Below are positions 54,884 to 62,716 of a stretch of DNA of 64,000 nucleotides, one piece after another; within the stretch, counting starts at the first letter, position 1, and every line of letters starts with the position of its first letter. The notes beneath the pieces were generated by a model that saw only the letters and a list, made by a program, of their open reading frames with translations, had not been told where the DNA came from and made no database searches. Made by a program: the position numbers and the translations under genes. The stretch is from Tessaracoccus rhinocerotis (GTDB lineage: Bacteria > Actinomycetota > Actinomycetes > Propionibacteriales > Propionibacteriaceae): contig NZ_VKKG01000005.1 in assembly GCF_007197885.1 (NCBI RefSeq), forward strand, positions 1-64,000, in the 5' to 3' direction.

Positions 54884-55921
54884 GCGCATCACATTTCGGG
54901 CGGCCACCCGTCCGGCGCGGTTGGCTCCGATCGTGCTCGACGATGGCCCGTACCCCACCAGCTGGACCCGAGGGTCCACCACGGACTCGGTCCCCTCGAG
55001 CTGGATCCCACCGGCGGGCGAGGTGAGACCGAGTGGGGCGAGGTGGGCGACGTCGGGGCGGAAGCCGGTGGCCCAGATGATCGCGTCGGCGTGCTGTCGC
55101 CTGCCGTCGGCCCAGACGACGTCGCCGCCGTCGATGCGCTCGAACATCGGCTGCCGCTGGTAGACGCCGCGGTCCCAGGCTGGTTGTTCCTGTTCCCGCA
55201 GCATCAGGCCCGTGACGCTCACGACGCTCTGCGCGGGCAGGCCCTGTCGGACCCGGTCCTCCACCAGTGCGACGGCGGCCCGACCGGCCTCCGGCGTGAA
55301 CGGTTCGCTGCGCCAGATCGGCGCGCGGCGCGTCACCCAGGTGGTCCCGGACGCGTACTCGCTGACCTCGGCCAGCAGCTGCACCGCGGAGGCCCCTCCG
55401 CCGACCACGACGACGTGCTGGCCGGCGAACTCACCGGGGTGCCGGTAGCCGTGGGTGTGGAGGTGGCGTCCGGTGAAGGTCCCCACGCCCGGGTAGTGCG
55501 GCAAGAACGGCCGGTTCCAGGTGCCGGTGGCGTTCACCAGGGTGCGGGTGAGCCAGCTCCGCTCCCCCGCCTGCACGCGCAGCAGTTCACCCTCGGAGGC
55601 CACCCGGTCCACCCGCACCGGTCGCTCCACGGGAATGCCGAAACGCCGCTCGTAGCCGTCGAAGTAGGCGGGCACCGCCTCGTTCGCCCGCTCCTCCGGG
55701 GAGGTGGACGGCGGCTCCTCGCCGGGCAGCGCCGCCACCCCGTGCACGTCGTGCATGGTGAGGGTGCGCCAGCGGTGCTGCCACGCGCCGCCGGCGGCGT
55801 CATTGGCGTCCAGGACCAGGAGTTCGTGCCATGGCTCGAGCCCGAGCCGCAGCAGGTGGTGGGCAGCCGACAAACCGGCCTGCCCGGCCCCGACCACGAC
55901 TGCTGAAAGCGCTTGTCCCAC
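54869..55921 (-). CDS. FAD-dependent flavoprotein monooxygenase-like (CzcO/YHS-type)
   Basis: 350 residues with two dinucleotide loops: VVVGAGQAGLSAAHHLL at the N-terminus for FAD and VVVVGGGASAVQLLAEV near residue 170 for NAD(P)H. NATGTWNRPFLPHYPG and ATGFRPDVAHL are the ATG motifs of flavin monooxygenases and related putative reductases (CzcO family). The substrate is unknown. GTG 55921 is used. A minus-strand TTTGACC lies just upstream but no -10 is clear. Confidence 0.82.
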   Translation of the reverse strand: MGQALSAVVVGAGQAGLSAAHHLLRLGLEPWHELLVLDANDAAGGAWQHRWRTLTMHDVHGVAALPGEEPPSTSPEERANEAVPAYFDGYERRFGIPVERPVRVDRVASEGELLRVQAGERSWLTRTLVNATGTWNRPFLPHYPGVGTFTGRHLHTHGYRHPGEFAGQHVVVVGGGASAVQLLAEVSEYASGTTWVTRRAPIWRSEPFTPEAGRAAVALVEDRVRQGLPAQSVVSVTGLMLREQEQPAWDRGVYQRQPMFERIDGGDVVWADGRRQHADAIIWATGFRPDVAHLAPLGLTSPAGGIQLEGTESVVDPRVQLVGYGPSSSTIGANRAGRVAARNVMRLLGR

Positions 55922-56043
55922 GCCCGGTCAAACGCCTCCCGGCGCGCGGAAATTCCCCCATTTGGCAGCCGGGCCATCATGGCCTGATACTGATCCGCGT
56001 GAGTCACAACTTCCTGTGCCGCCGGCCTTCCGGCGAGTCGCTG

Positions 56044-56682
56044 ATGGGCGACATCGTGTCCCTCGATCCGATCGTCGAGCGCGACCTTCCCGACCTGCAC
56101 TCGGTCATGTCCGATCCCAGCGCCTGCGGTGGCGGCTACCCCTTCGAGAGGCCCCATGCGGACCTCTCGGAAACCGCGGCCTGGATCAACGGTCGCCTCG
56201 CCCGGGAGTGCGCCGTCTACGTGATTCGCCTGGCCAACCCCGCCTTCGGCAGGCCGGGGACGGTCGTCGGCACCACGTCGCTGAGCGAGATGGACCTGGT
56301 CAACGAGAAGCTGCACCTCGGTGGCACGTTCATCGGGCGCGAGTTCTGGGGCATGGGCATCAATGTCGAGACCAAGCTCCTGACGCTCAAACACACGTTC
56401 GAGGACTGCGGGTTCGGTCGCGTCAAGATCCAGGCCGACATCAACAACACCCGTTCTCGCGGGGCCATCACCCGGCTGGGGGCGCAGTTCGAGGGCATCG
56501 TGCGCCGAGACATCCGCCGCCTCGACGGGACCTGGCGCGACACCGTCGTCTACTCCATCCTCGCGCAGGACTGGCCGGGGGTGAAGGTGGGGCTGCAGGA
56601 GCGCGTCGCCATCGCACTCAAGCGCGTGCAGACCCCGTCGCTTGCCGTTGAACTGCAGTCGTTGGCAGTGCCGATCACCTGA
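56044..56682 (+). CDS. GNAT acetyltransferase, RimJ/RimL-like
   Basis: 212 residues: IVERDLPDLHSVMSDP, then GTTSLSEMDLVNEKLHLG, the acetyl-CoA loop FIGREFWGMGINVETKLLTL, and QADINNTRSRGAITRLGAQF with the N-x3-S-R-x-A-I segment of RimJ/RimL proteins. A C-terminal extension of about 40 residues is not part of the fold. ATG 56044 fits the domain start; GTG 55999 behind a GATACT box is a leaderless alternative adding 15 residues. Substrate unknown, possibly a protein N-terminus or small amine. Confidence 0.78.
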   Translation: MGDIVSLDPIVERDLPDLHSVMSDPSACGGGYPFERPHADLSETAAWINGRLARECAVYVIRLANPAFGRPGTVVGTTSLSEMDLVNEKLHLGGTFIGREFWGMGINVETKLLTLKHTFEDCGFGRVKIQADINNTRSRGAITRLGAQFEGIVRRDIRRLDGTWRDTVVYSILAQDWPGVKVGLQERVAIALKRVQTPSLAVELQSLAVPIT

Positions 56683-56683
56683 T

Positions 56684-56727
56684 GTTCAGCCGGCGTTAAC
56701 CCGCCGGTGGCCGGCAGTTCGTGTTCT
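56684..56727 (+). promoter_or_regulatory. PHO-box-like 11-base direct repeats before phoX
   Basis: GTTCAGCCGGC (56684-56694) is directly followed by GTTAACCCGCC (56695-56705), then degenerate units GGTGGCCGGCA (56706-56716) and GTTCGTGTTCT (56717-56727). The 11-base tandem arrangement with GTTCA/GTTAA cores matches actinobacterial PhoP boxes. Confidence 0.7.
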
Positions 56728-56777
56728 CCCGGTTGGCTGACACCCGTTGTCATCCCACCCCGAGAGGAACATCCACG

Positions 56778-58910
56778 ATGCACCTTCGCAAACTCCTGCC
56801 GATCCTCGGCGCACCCGTCCACGGGAACCGCTCGTCCATGACCTGCAGGATGCGCTGCGGCGACGCCTGCTTCCACGAGGTCCCCAACACCACGGGCAAC
56901 GAGTACTTCGCCGACGTCGTGGCCACCGTCGTCTCCCGGCGTGGGTTCCTCAAGGCCGGTGCCGTCGTCGGTGCCGTGGCCGTCGCGGGGTCCGTGATCA
57001 CCGCCGGGTCCACCCCGTCCGCGTTCGCCGCCGAACCGGTGCTGGACTTCGAGGCGATCGCGCCGCAGGCCACCGACTCCGTGTTCATCCCGGAGGGCTG
57101 GGAGCAGGACATCGTGATGCGCTGGGGTGACAAGCTCTTCTCGACGGCACCCGACTTCGACGTGATGGCCCAGACCGCCGCCGCCCAGGCGCAGCAGTTC
57201 GGCTACAACTGCGACTTCCTCGGATTCTTCGAGCTCGACGCCGAGACCGAGCTCATGATGGTGAACCACGAGTACACCGACGAGTACATCATGTTCCCCG
57301 ACTACGTCGCCGGCGCCCCCACCGAGGAGCAGGTCAACATCGGGCTCGCCGCCCACGGCCTGTCCGTGGTGGCCGTGTCGAAGGAGGCCGGCAGCGGCCG
57401 GCTGACCCCGGTGCTCGACCACGAGCTCAACCGTCGCTTCACCGCCACCAGCAAGTTCGAGCTCACCGGTCACGCGGCGGGACACGAGCTCCTGCGCACC
57501 ACCGAGGATCCCTCCGGCACCGTCGTGCGCGGGACCCTCAACAACTGTGCGGGCGGCCTGACGCCGTGGGGCACCTGGCTGACCGCCGAGGAGAACTTCA
57601 ACCAGTACTTCGCCAACGCCGAGCAGGTGACCGACGAGCCCGCAGCGACCCGTCTGGCACGCTACGGCCTGCGCGGCGGCCAGACCGAGCGCGGTTGGGA
57701 ACTGTTCCACGACCGCTTCGACCTCACCCTCGAGCCCAACGAGGCCAACCGCTTCGGCTGGATCGTTGAGGTCGACCCGTTCGACCCGGACTCCACCCCG
57801 AAGAAGCGCACGGCCCTCGGCCGGTTCAAGCACGAGGCCGGCACCGTGGCGATCGCCGCCGACGGCCGGGCCGTCGTCTACTCCGGTGACGACGAGCGCT
57901 TCGACTACGTCTACAAGTTCGTCTCCGACGACGTCGCCGACCTGGACGGCGGCGCCGCCGCCAACGCCGACCTGCTGGACCGGGGCACCCTCTACGTGGC
58001 CCGCTTCGACGGCAACTCGGGCACCATCGCCGACGGCGGCCAGCTCCCGGCCTACGGCGCCTTCGACGGCACCGGCGAGTGGATCCCGCTCGTGCACAAC
58101 GACGAGTCCTTCGTCGACGGCTTCACCGCGGCCGAGGTGCTGCTGTTCACCCGCCTGGCCGCCGACACCGTCGGCGCCACGAAGATGGACCGGCCCGAGG
58201 ACGTCGAGACCAACCCCGTCAACGGCCGCGTGTACCTGGCGCTGACCAACAACACCAACCGCACCGTCGAGCAGGTGGACGAGGCCAACCCGCGCTCGTC
58301 GAACAAGCACGGCCACGTCATCGAACTGGTTCCCGGCGGCGAGGACCACGCCTCGACCACCTTCGGCTGGAACGTGCTGCTCCTGGCCGGTGACCCGGCG
58401 GACCCGAGCACCTACTTCGCGGGCTACGACAAGTCGCAGGTCTCCCCCATCTCCTGCCCGGACAACGTCGCCTTCGACTCGAACGGCAACCTGTGGATCT
58501 CCACCGACGGCAACAAGCTCGGCGCCCATGACGGCCTCTACGAGGTCATCGTCGACGGCGAGAACCGTGGCCGGGTGCGCCAGTTCCTGTCCGTGCCCAA
58601 CGACGCCGAGTGCTGCGGCCCCTGGGTCGGCGACGACCGCGTCAACATCGCGGTCCAGCACCCGGGAGAGGGGGACGAGGCCTCCTTCGACGCGCAGACG
58701 TCCCACTGGCCCGACGGTGGCGACTCCGTGCCGCGCCCGTCGATCGTCAGCATCTGGCCGACCGTGACGCCCTCGCCATCGCCCTCCCCGTCGCCGTCGG
58801 CCACGCAGTCGCCGACGCAGGCCCCGTCGGTCTCGCCCTCGCCCAGCAGCACGCCCGGTGACGACGACGGCGGCACCGCACGGCCCGGGCTGCCCAGCAC
58901 GGGCAACTGA
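56778..58910 (+). CDS. phoX: PhoX-family alkaline phosphatase (DUF839), Tat-exported
   Basis: 710 residues. The N-terminal 60 residues (SMTCRMRCGDACFHEVPNTT) precede a Tat signal (SRRGFLKAGAVVGAVAVAGS) cut near AFA-AEP. The DUF839 beta-propeller covers about 100-660: HEYTDEYIMFPDY, GGLTPWGTWLTAEENFNQYF, GRFKHEAGTVAIAADGRAVV, TKMDRPEDVETNPVNGRVY, PDNVAFDSNGNLWISTDGN. PhoX uses Ca and Fe to release phosphate from organic esters outside the cell. A Pro/Ser repeat linker (TPSPSPSP) and LPSTGN end the protein, a sortase-type motif without a following membrane tail. ATG 56778 has GAGAGGAA. The upstream direct repeats predict phosphate-starvation control. Confidence 0.9.
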   Translation: MHLRKLLPILGAPVHGNRSSMTCRMRCGDACFHEVPNTTGNEYFADVVATVVSRRGFLKAGAVVGAVAVAGSVITAGSTPSAFAAEPVLDFEAIAPQATDSVFIPEGWEQDIVMRWGDKLFSTAPDFDVMAQTAAAQAQQFGYNCDFLGFFELDAETELMMVNHEYTDEYIMFPDYVAGAPTEEQVNIGLAAHGLSVVAVSKEAGSGRLTPVLDHELNRRFTATSKFELTGHAAGHELLRTTEDPSGTVVRGTLNNCAGGLTPWGTWLTAEENFNQYFANAEQVTDEPAATRLARYGLRGGQTERGWELFHDRFDLTLEPNEANRFGWIVEVDPFDPDSTPKKRTALGRFKHEAGTVAIAADGRAVVYSGDDERFDYVYKFVSDDVADLDGGAAANADLLDRGTLYVARFDGNSGTIADGGQLPAYGAFDGTGEWIPLVHNDESFVDGFTAAEVLLFTRLAADTVGATKMDRPEDVETNPVNGRVYLALTNNTNRTVEQVDEANPRSSNKHGHVIELVPGGEDHASTTFGWNVLLLAGDPADPSTYFAGYDKSQVSPISCPDNVAFDSNGNLWISTDGNKLGAHDGLYEVIVDGENRGRVRQFLSVPNDAECCGPWVGDDRVNIAVQHPGEGDEASFDAQTSHWPDGGDSVPRPSIVSIWPTVTPSPSPSPSPSATQSPTQAPSVSPSPSSTPGDDDGGTARPGLPSTGN

Positions 58911-58912
58911 GG

Positions 58913-61324
58913 TCAGGTATCGCGGACCACGTCCTCGACGTGGGTCTCGGGCAGCCAGCCCCGCCACACGGGGTGCCGCATCCGGCCCGACGGCGTCCAC
59001 TCGGTGAAGCTCACCTCACACACCATGAGGGGCTCCACCCAGTGGGCGCCGCGGGCGTCCAGGCTGGGGACGTCCGCCAGCGGCGGGTCGGGGCGCTCGA
59101 TCTCGCCCAGGACCTGTTGGGCCACCCGCAACGCCTCGTCGCTGAAGCCGGAGCCGGCCTTGCCGATGTAGGTCAGGTGGTCCCCCTCGTTGACGGCCAG
59201 CAGCAGCGACCCGAGGCTCCCCGCCCGCGAGTTCTGGCCCGGCGCCCAGCCCACGACGATGGCGTCCTGGCTGAGGACGTGCTTGACCTTCAGCCAAGTC
59301 CTGGCGCGCTTGCCGCCCTGGTAGACGCTGCTGATCTTCTTGGCGATCACTCCTTCGAGCCCGAGGTCCCGGCTGACGGCGAGCGCCACGCCGGAGTCGG
59401 TGCCGAGCGTGTCTGGCACGTGGACGTGTCGCCCGCCCTTGCCGACGAGCGCCTCGAGCCGCTCCCGACGCTCCTTCCACGGCTTACGCAGGAGGGACTC
59501 GCCGTCGAGGTGCAGCAGGTCGAAGACCATGTAGTGGGCGGTCCCCGGTGAGGCGCTGTGCTTCTGGAGCAGCTCGAAGTGGGACACCCCGTGCTCGTCG
59601 AGGGCGACGATCTCCCCGTCGAGCACCACCTCGTGGCCCTGCAGCAGGGTGGCGACCTCGGCGAGTTCGGGGAACTGCGCAGTGAGGTCCTGGCCGTTGC
59701 GACTCTTGAGGCTGAACGCGCCCCGTGCTGCCCGCGCGATGCCGCGGTACCCGTCCCACTTGATCTCGTAGTGCCATCCCGGGCCGTCCAGCTCGGTCTC
59801 CCTGGCCGGGGTGGCGAGCATCGGTTCGGGTTCGGGCAGTCCGCGCAGCTCGGCACCGGGCTCCCGCGCCGCGCGCTCGTCCTCGAGCTCCACCACCGGG
59901 GCTGCGGTCCCAACCTCGTCCGAGTGGCCCGAGCCGTCGTCGGCCATGAGGTGGATCAGCCAGTTCTTCTGGTCGCCGCCCAGCTTGGTGGCGAGCAGCG
60001 CGTAGCGGCGGGGCACGCCACCGAGGCCTCCGGTGGGCTGGCCGGTGAGGGTGGCGATCACCTCCTTGCCGTCGCGCCACTTCTCGAGCGAGTAGGTGCC
60101 GTGGTCCCAGATCGTCACGACGCCGCCGCCGTACTCCCCCTTGGGGATCCGCCCCTCGAAGGTGGCGTACGACAGTGGGTGGTCCTCGGTCTGTACGGCG
60201 AGGTGGTTCTTGTCCCCGTCCAGCGGCGGGCCCTTGGGGACTGCCCAGGACACGAGCACGCCGTCGCGCTCGAGGCGGAAGTCGTAGTGGAGGCGGCGGG
60301 CGTGGTGCTCCTGGATCACGAAGGTGTTGCCCGGGCCGGGCTCTGGTGGCTCATCCGGGACGGGCTCGGGCGTCTTCCCGGCGTCGCGCATCGAGCGGTA
60401 CGTGCGCAGCCGGTCCCCGGAGCGACCGACGTTGTCAGGCAGCAGCCTCGCCAGTGGGTCGCCGCCGGAGCTGAGCCGCTCCAGCACCTCGGTGAACTCG
60501 AGCTGGCGCAGGTCCTCGTCGAGCTCGTCCCACTCCCTCGGGGCCGCCACGGTGGGGTGCGAGCGTCCCCTCAGGGAGTACGGCGAGACCGTGGTCTTGT
60601 TGCCGTTGTTCTGGCTCCAGTCGAGCAGGATCTTCTTCTCGCGCAGCGCCTTCTTCATGTCGCTGACCACGAGGTCGGGGCGCAGCTTCTCCAGCTGTCG
60701 GGCGAGCTCGTGCGCGAAGTCCGAGGCACCGCGGGTGGTCATGGAGCCGTCGAGGCAGGTGTAGACGTGGATGCCCTTGCTGCCGCTGGTCACCGGCACG
60801 GAGTCGAATCCGACCCCGTGGAGGACCTCGCGGACCAGCAGCGCGAGCTCCACCAGTTGCGCGGTGGTCGAGCCGGGTCCCGGGTCCAGGTCCAGCACGA
60901 GCCGGTCCGGGTTCTGTGGCTTGAGGGCGTCGTCGTAGCGCCACTGCGGGACGTGCAGCTCGAGCGCCGCCAGCTGGCCCAGCCAGGTCAGCGTGGCGGC
61001 GTCGTCGATGAGCGGGTACGTGTTGGGGCCCGAGCTGTGCTCGATCGTGGCCGTCGTCACCCAGTCCGGAGTGGACCTGGCCTGCAGGTTCTTCTCGAAG
61101 AACGACCCTCCGGGGTTGTCGTCGGTCCCCACTCCGTTGGGCCAGCGCTTGCGGGTGGCCGGGCGGCGGCGGGCGTGCGGGACGAACCACGGGGCCACCT
61201 GCCGGTAGTAGGCGATGACCTCGCCCTTGGTGGTGCCCGTGGCCGGATAGATGACCTTGTCGACGTTGGTGACTCGCAGCCGTCTGCCGTCCACCTCAAC
61301 CTGTGTCGCGCCGCTGGATGCCAA
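58913..61324 (-). CDS. ligD: ATP-dependent DNA ligase D (polymerase-nuclease-ligase) for NHEJ
   Basis: 803 residues in the order POL-PE-LIG. POL (about 1-320): LDLDPGPG with catalytic aspartates, SGSKGIHVYT. PE 3'-phosphoesterase (about 345-480): IQEHHARRLHYDFRLERDG, SWAVPKGPPL, EYGGGVVTIWDHG. LIG (about 500-803): YEIKWDGYRGIA with the AMP-accepting Lys, VLDGEIVALDEHG, LEGVIAKKISSVYQGGKR, TWLKVK. Repairs double-strand breaks with Ku; no ku gene is in the window. The TTG start at 61324 has AGAGGGG upstream. The gene ends three bases from the phoX stop, tail to tail. Confidence 0.93.
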   Translation of the reverse strand: MASSGATQVEVDGRRLRVTNVDKVIYPATGTTKGEVIAYYRQVAPWFVPHARRRPATRKRWPNGVGTDDNPGGSFFEKNLQARSTPDWVTTATIEHSSGPNTYPLIDDAATLTWLGQLAALELHVPQWRYDDALKPQNPDRLVLDLDPGPGSTTAQLVELALLVREVLHGVGFDSVPVTSGSKGIHVYTCLDGSMTTRGASDFAHELARQLEKLRPDLVVSDMKKALREKKILLDWSQNNGNKTTVSPYSLRGRSHPTVAAPREWDELDEDLRQLEFTEVLERLSSGGDPLARLLPDNVGRSGDRLRTYRSMRDAGKTPEPVPDEPPEPGPGNTFVIQEHHARRLHYDFRLERDGVLVSWAVPKGPPLDGDKNHLAVQTEDHPLSYATFEGRIPKGEYGGGVVTIWDHGTYSLEKWRDGKEVIATLTGQPTGGLGGVPRRYALLATKLGGDQKNWLIHLMADDGSGHSDEVGTAAPVVELEDERAAREPGAELRGLPEPEPMLATPARETELDGPGWHYEIKWDGYRGIARAARGAFSLKSRNGQDLTAQFPELAEVATLLQGHEVVLDGEIVALDEHGVSHFELLQKHSASPGTAHYMVFDLLHLDGESLLRKPWKERRERLEALVGKGGRHVHVPDTLGTDSGVALAVSRDLGLEGVIAKKISSVYQGGKRARTWLKVKHVLSQDAIVVGWAPGQNSRAGSLGSLLLAVNEGDHLTYIGKAGSGFSDEALRVAQQVLGEIERPDPPLADVPSLDARGAHWVEPLMVCEVSFTEWTPSGRMRHPVWRGWLPETHVEDVVRDT

Positions 61325-61399
61325 TGCGATCCCCTCTTCCCCAGTGAATCTTGCCTGCTCGACCCGGCCTTGTCAGTGAGTTCGTGACACTCGCGGCGG

Positions 61400-61405
61400 T
61401 AGGCT
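61400..61405 (+). promoter_or_regulatory. -10 box for leaderless Eis-like gene
   Basis: TAGGCT ends 9 bases before GTG 61414. Confidence 0.4.
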
Positions 61406-61413
61406 CGTGGATC

Positions 61414-62682
61414 GTGCAAGAGCCATACCGCTACGAGACACTGCCGCTCGACACCCCGGACGAGGACCCGCGCTGGGCGGAGTACCTGGACATCTTCAGG
61501 CTCGGGTTCCTCGACAAGCGCGCCAGCGCCGAGGGCCTCGGGATCTACCGCCGGTCGCGCCGCGCCGACCGGTCCACCCTGGGCATGGTCACCACCGAGG
61601 GTCCCGGTCTGGAGGGCCGACGGCCGGTGGGTGCGTTCGTGAGTGCCCCCTTCACCCTCAACGACGGCGCAGGTCTTGTCGACGCGCTGGTGATCAACAC
61701 CATCGCCGTGCGGCCCAGCCACCGCCGCCGCGGCATCCTGTCCGCGATGATGCGCGCCCACCTCGACGCGGCGATCGACGACGGCACGGCGCTGGCCGTC
61801 CTCACCGCGAGTGAGGCCACCATCTACGGCCGCTTCGGTTTCGGAGTCGCCACCCGCACCCCCACCATCGAGGTGGACACCGCCAGGATGAGGTTCCGCG
61901 ACGACGTCGCCGTCGCCCCCGGCTCCGTCGAGTTCGTCGACCCCTCGTTCCTGCTGCCTCACCACGAGCGGATCAGGCTCGCACACCAGGCCCGCTACCG
62001 CGGCGCCGGCGGCATCCAGGAGGCGCACCGCCTCGTCGACACCGGCGCCTGGGACACTGAGGAGGAGTCCGCGTCGCGGGCACTGCGGGCCGTCGTCCAC
62101 TTCGACTCCGGCGGCGTGCCCGACGGGTTCGCCACCTTCAAGCACGACGGCTGGGACAACTCGCCCATCAACACCACCGTGCGGATGCTGTGCTCCCCCG
62201 ACCCCGCCATCGACCGCGCGCTCTGGCAGGCACTGGCCGCGACAGACCTCGTCGAGCGCCTCACCTACGGGATGTCCCACCCGGCCGAGCCGCTGCGCGC
62301 AGCACTGGCCGACCCGTGGGCGGTGAAGCAGAAGGACGCCGGGGACGCGGTCTGGCTCCGGGTACTCGACCTGCCGCGCGCCGTCGCCGGCCGCGGGTTC
62401 GAGGGCGACGGCGAGGTGTTGGTGTCGCTGACCGACGCCCTGGGCTACTGCGCCGGCACTTGGCGGCTCAGCGTCCAGCGTGGGCACGGCACCGCCGTGC
62501 CCAGCACGTCCGACGCCGAGGTGTCCCTGGACGTCAGTACCCTGGCCCGCATCTGGCTGGGCGACCGCAGCGCCGCCGAACTGGCCTGGGCCGGTCTGGT
62601 GCGCGGGTCGTCCGAGGACGTGGCGCGGCTGTCGCGGATCTTCGCGACGGTCGAGCCGCCCGTGAACCTCGCCAAGTTCTGA
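61414..62682 (+). CDS. GNAT acetyltransferase, Eis-like
   Basis: 422 residues, near the usual length of Eis proteins (about 400). The first GNAT domain has TIAVRPSHRRRGILSAMMRA as the acetyl-CoA loop and SEATIYGRFGFGVAT; a second, inactive GNAT-like region follows, and the sterol carrier-type C-terminal domain has WRLSVQRGHG and LGDRSAAELAWAGLVRG. The carboxylate ends in NLAKF, as in Eis where the terminal Phe is catalytic. Eis acetylates aminoglycosides and peptides. GTG 61414 is chosen from the -10 position; the frame is open back to 61351. Host function unknown. Confidence 0.85.
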   Translation: MQEPYRYETLPLDTPDEDPRWAEYLDIFRLGFLDKRASAEGLGIYRRSRRADRSTLGMVTTEGPGLEGRRPVGAFVSAPFTLNDGAGLVDALVINTIAVRPSHRRRGILSAMMRAHLDAAIDDGTALAVLTASEATIYGRFGFGVATRTPTIEVDTARMRFRDDVAVAPGSVEFVDPSFLLPHHERIRLAHQARYRGAGGIQEAHRLVDTGAWDTEEESASRALRAVVHFDSGGVPDGFATFKHDGWDNSPINTTVRMLCSPDPAIDRALWQALAATDLVERLTYGMSHPAEPLRAALADPWAVKQKDAGDAVWLRVLDLPRAVAGRGFEGDGEVLVSLTDALGYCAGTWRLSVQRGHGTAVPSTSDAEVSLDVSTLARIWLGDRSAAELAWAGLVRGSSEDVARLSRIFATVEPPVNLAKF

Positions 62683-62704
62683 CCCACGGGGCTTTGCTGG
62701 CACC

Positions 62705-62710
62705 TAGGCT
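62705..62710 (+). promoter_or_regulatory. -10 box for leaderless ilvD
   Basis: TAGGCT ends 7 bases before ATG 62717; no ribosome-binding site is present. CTGACC at 62680-62685 is a weak -35 candidate. Confidence 0.5.
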
Positions 62711-62716
62711 CGGGGC

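Noticed and set aside
56550-59000. 816-codon open frame on the minus strand
   Set aside because: Mirror of phoX; the Gly/Val-rich translation has no recognisable motif.
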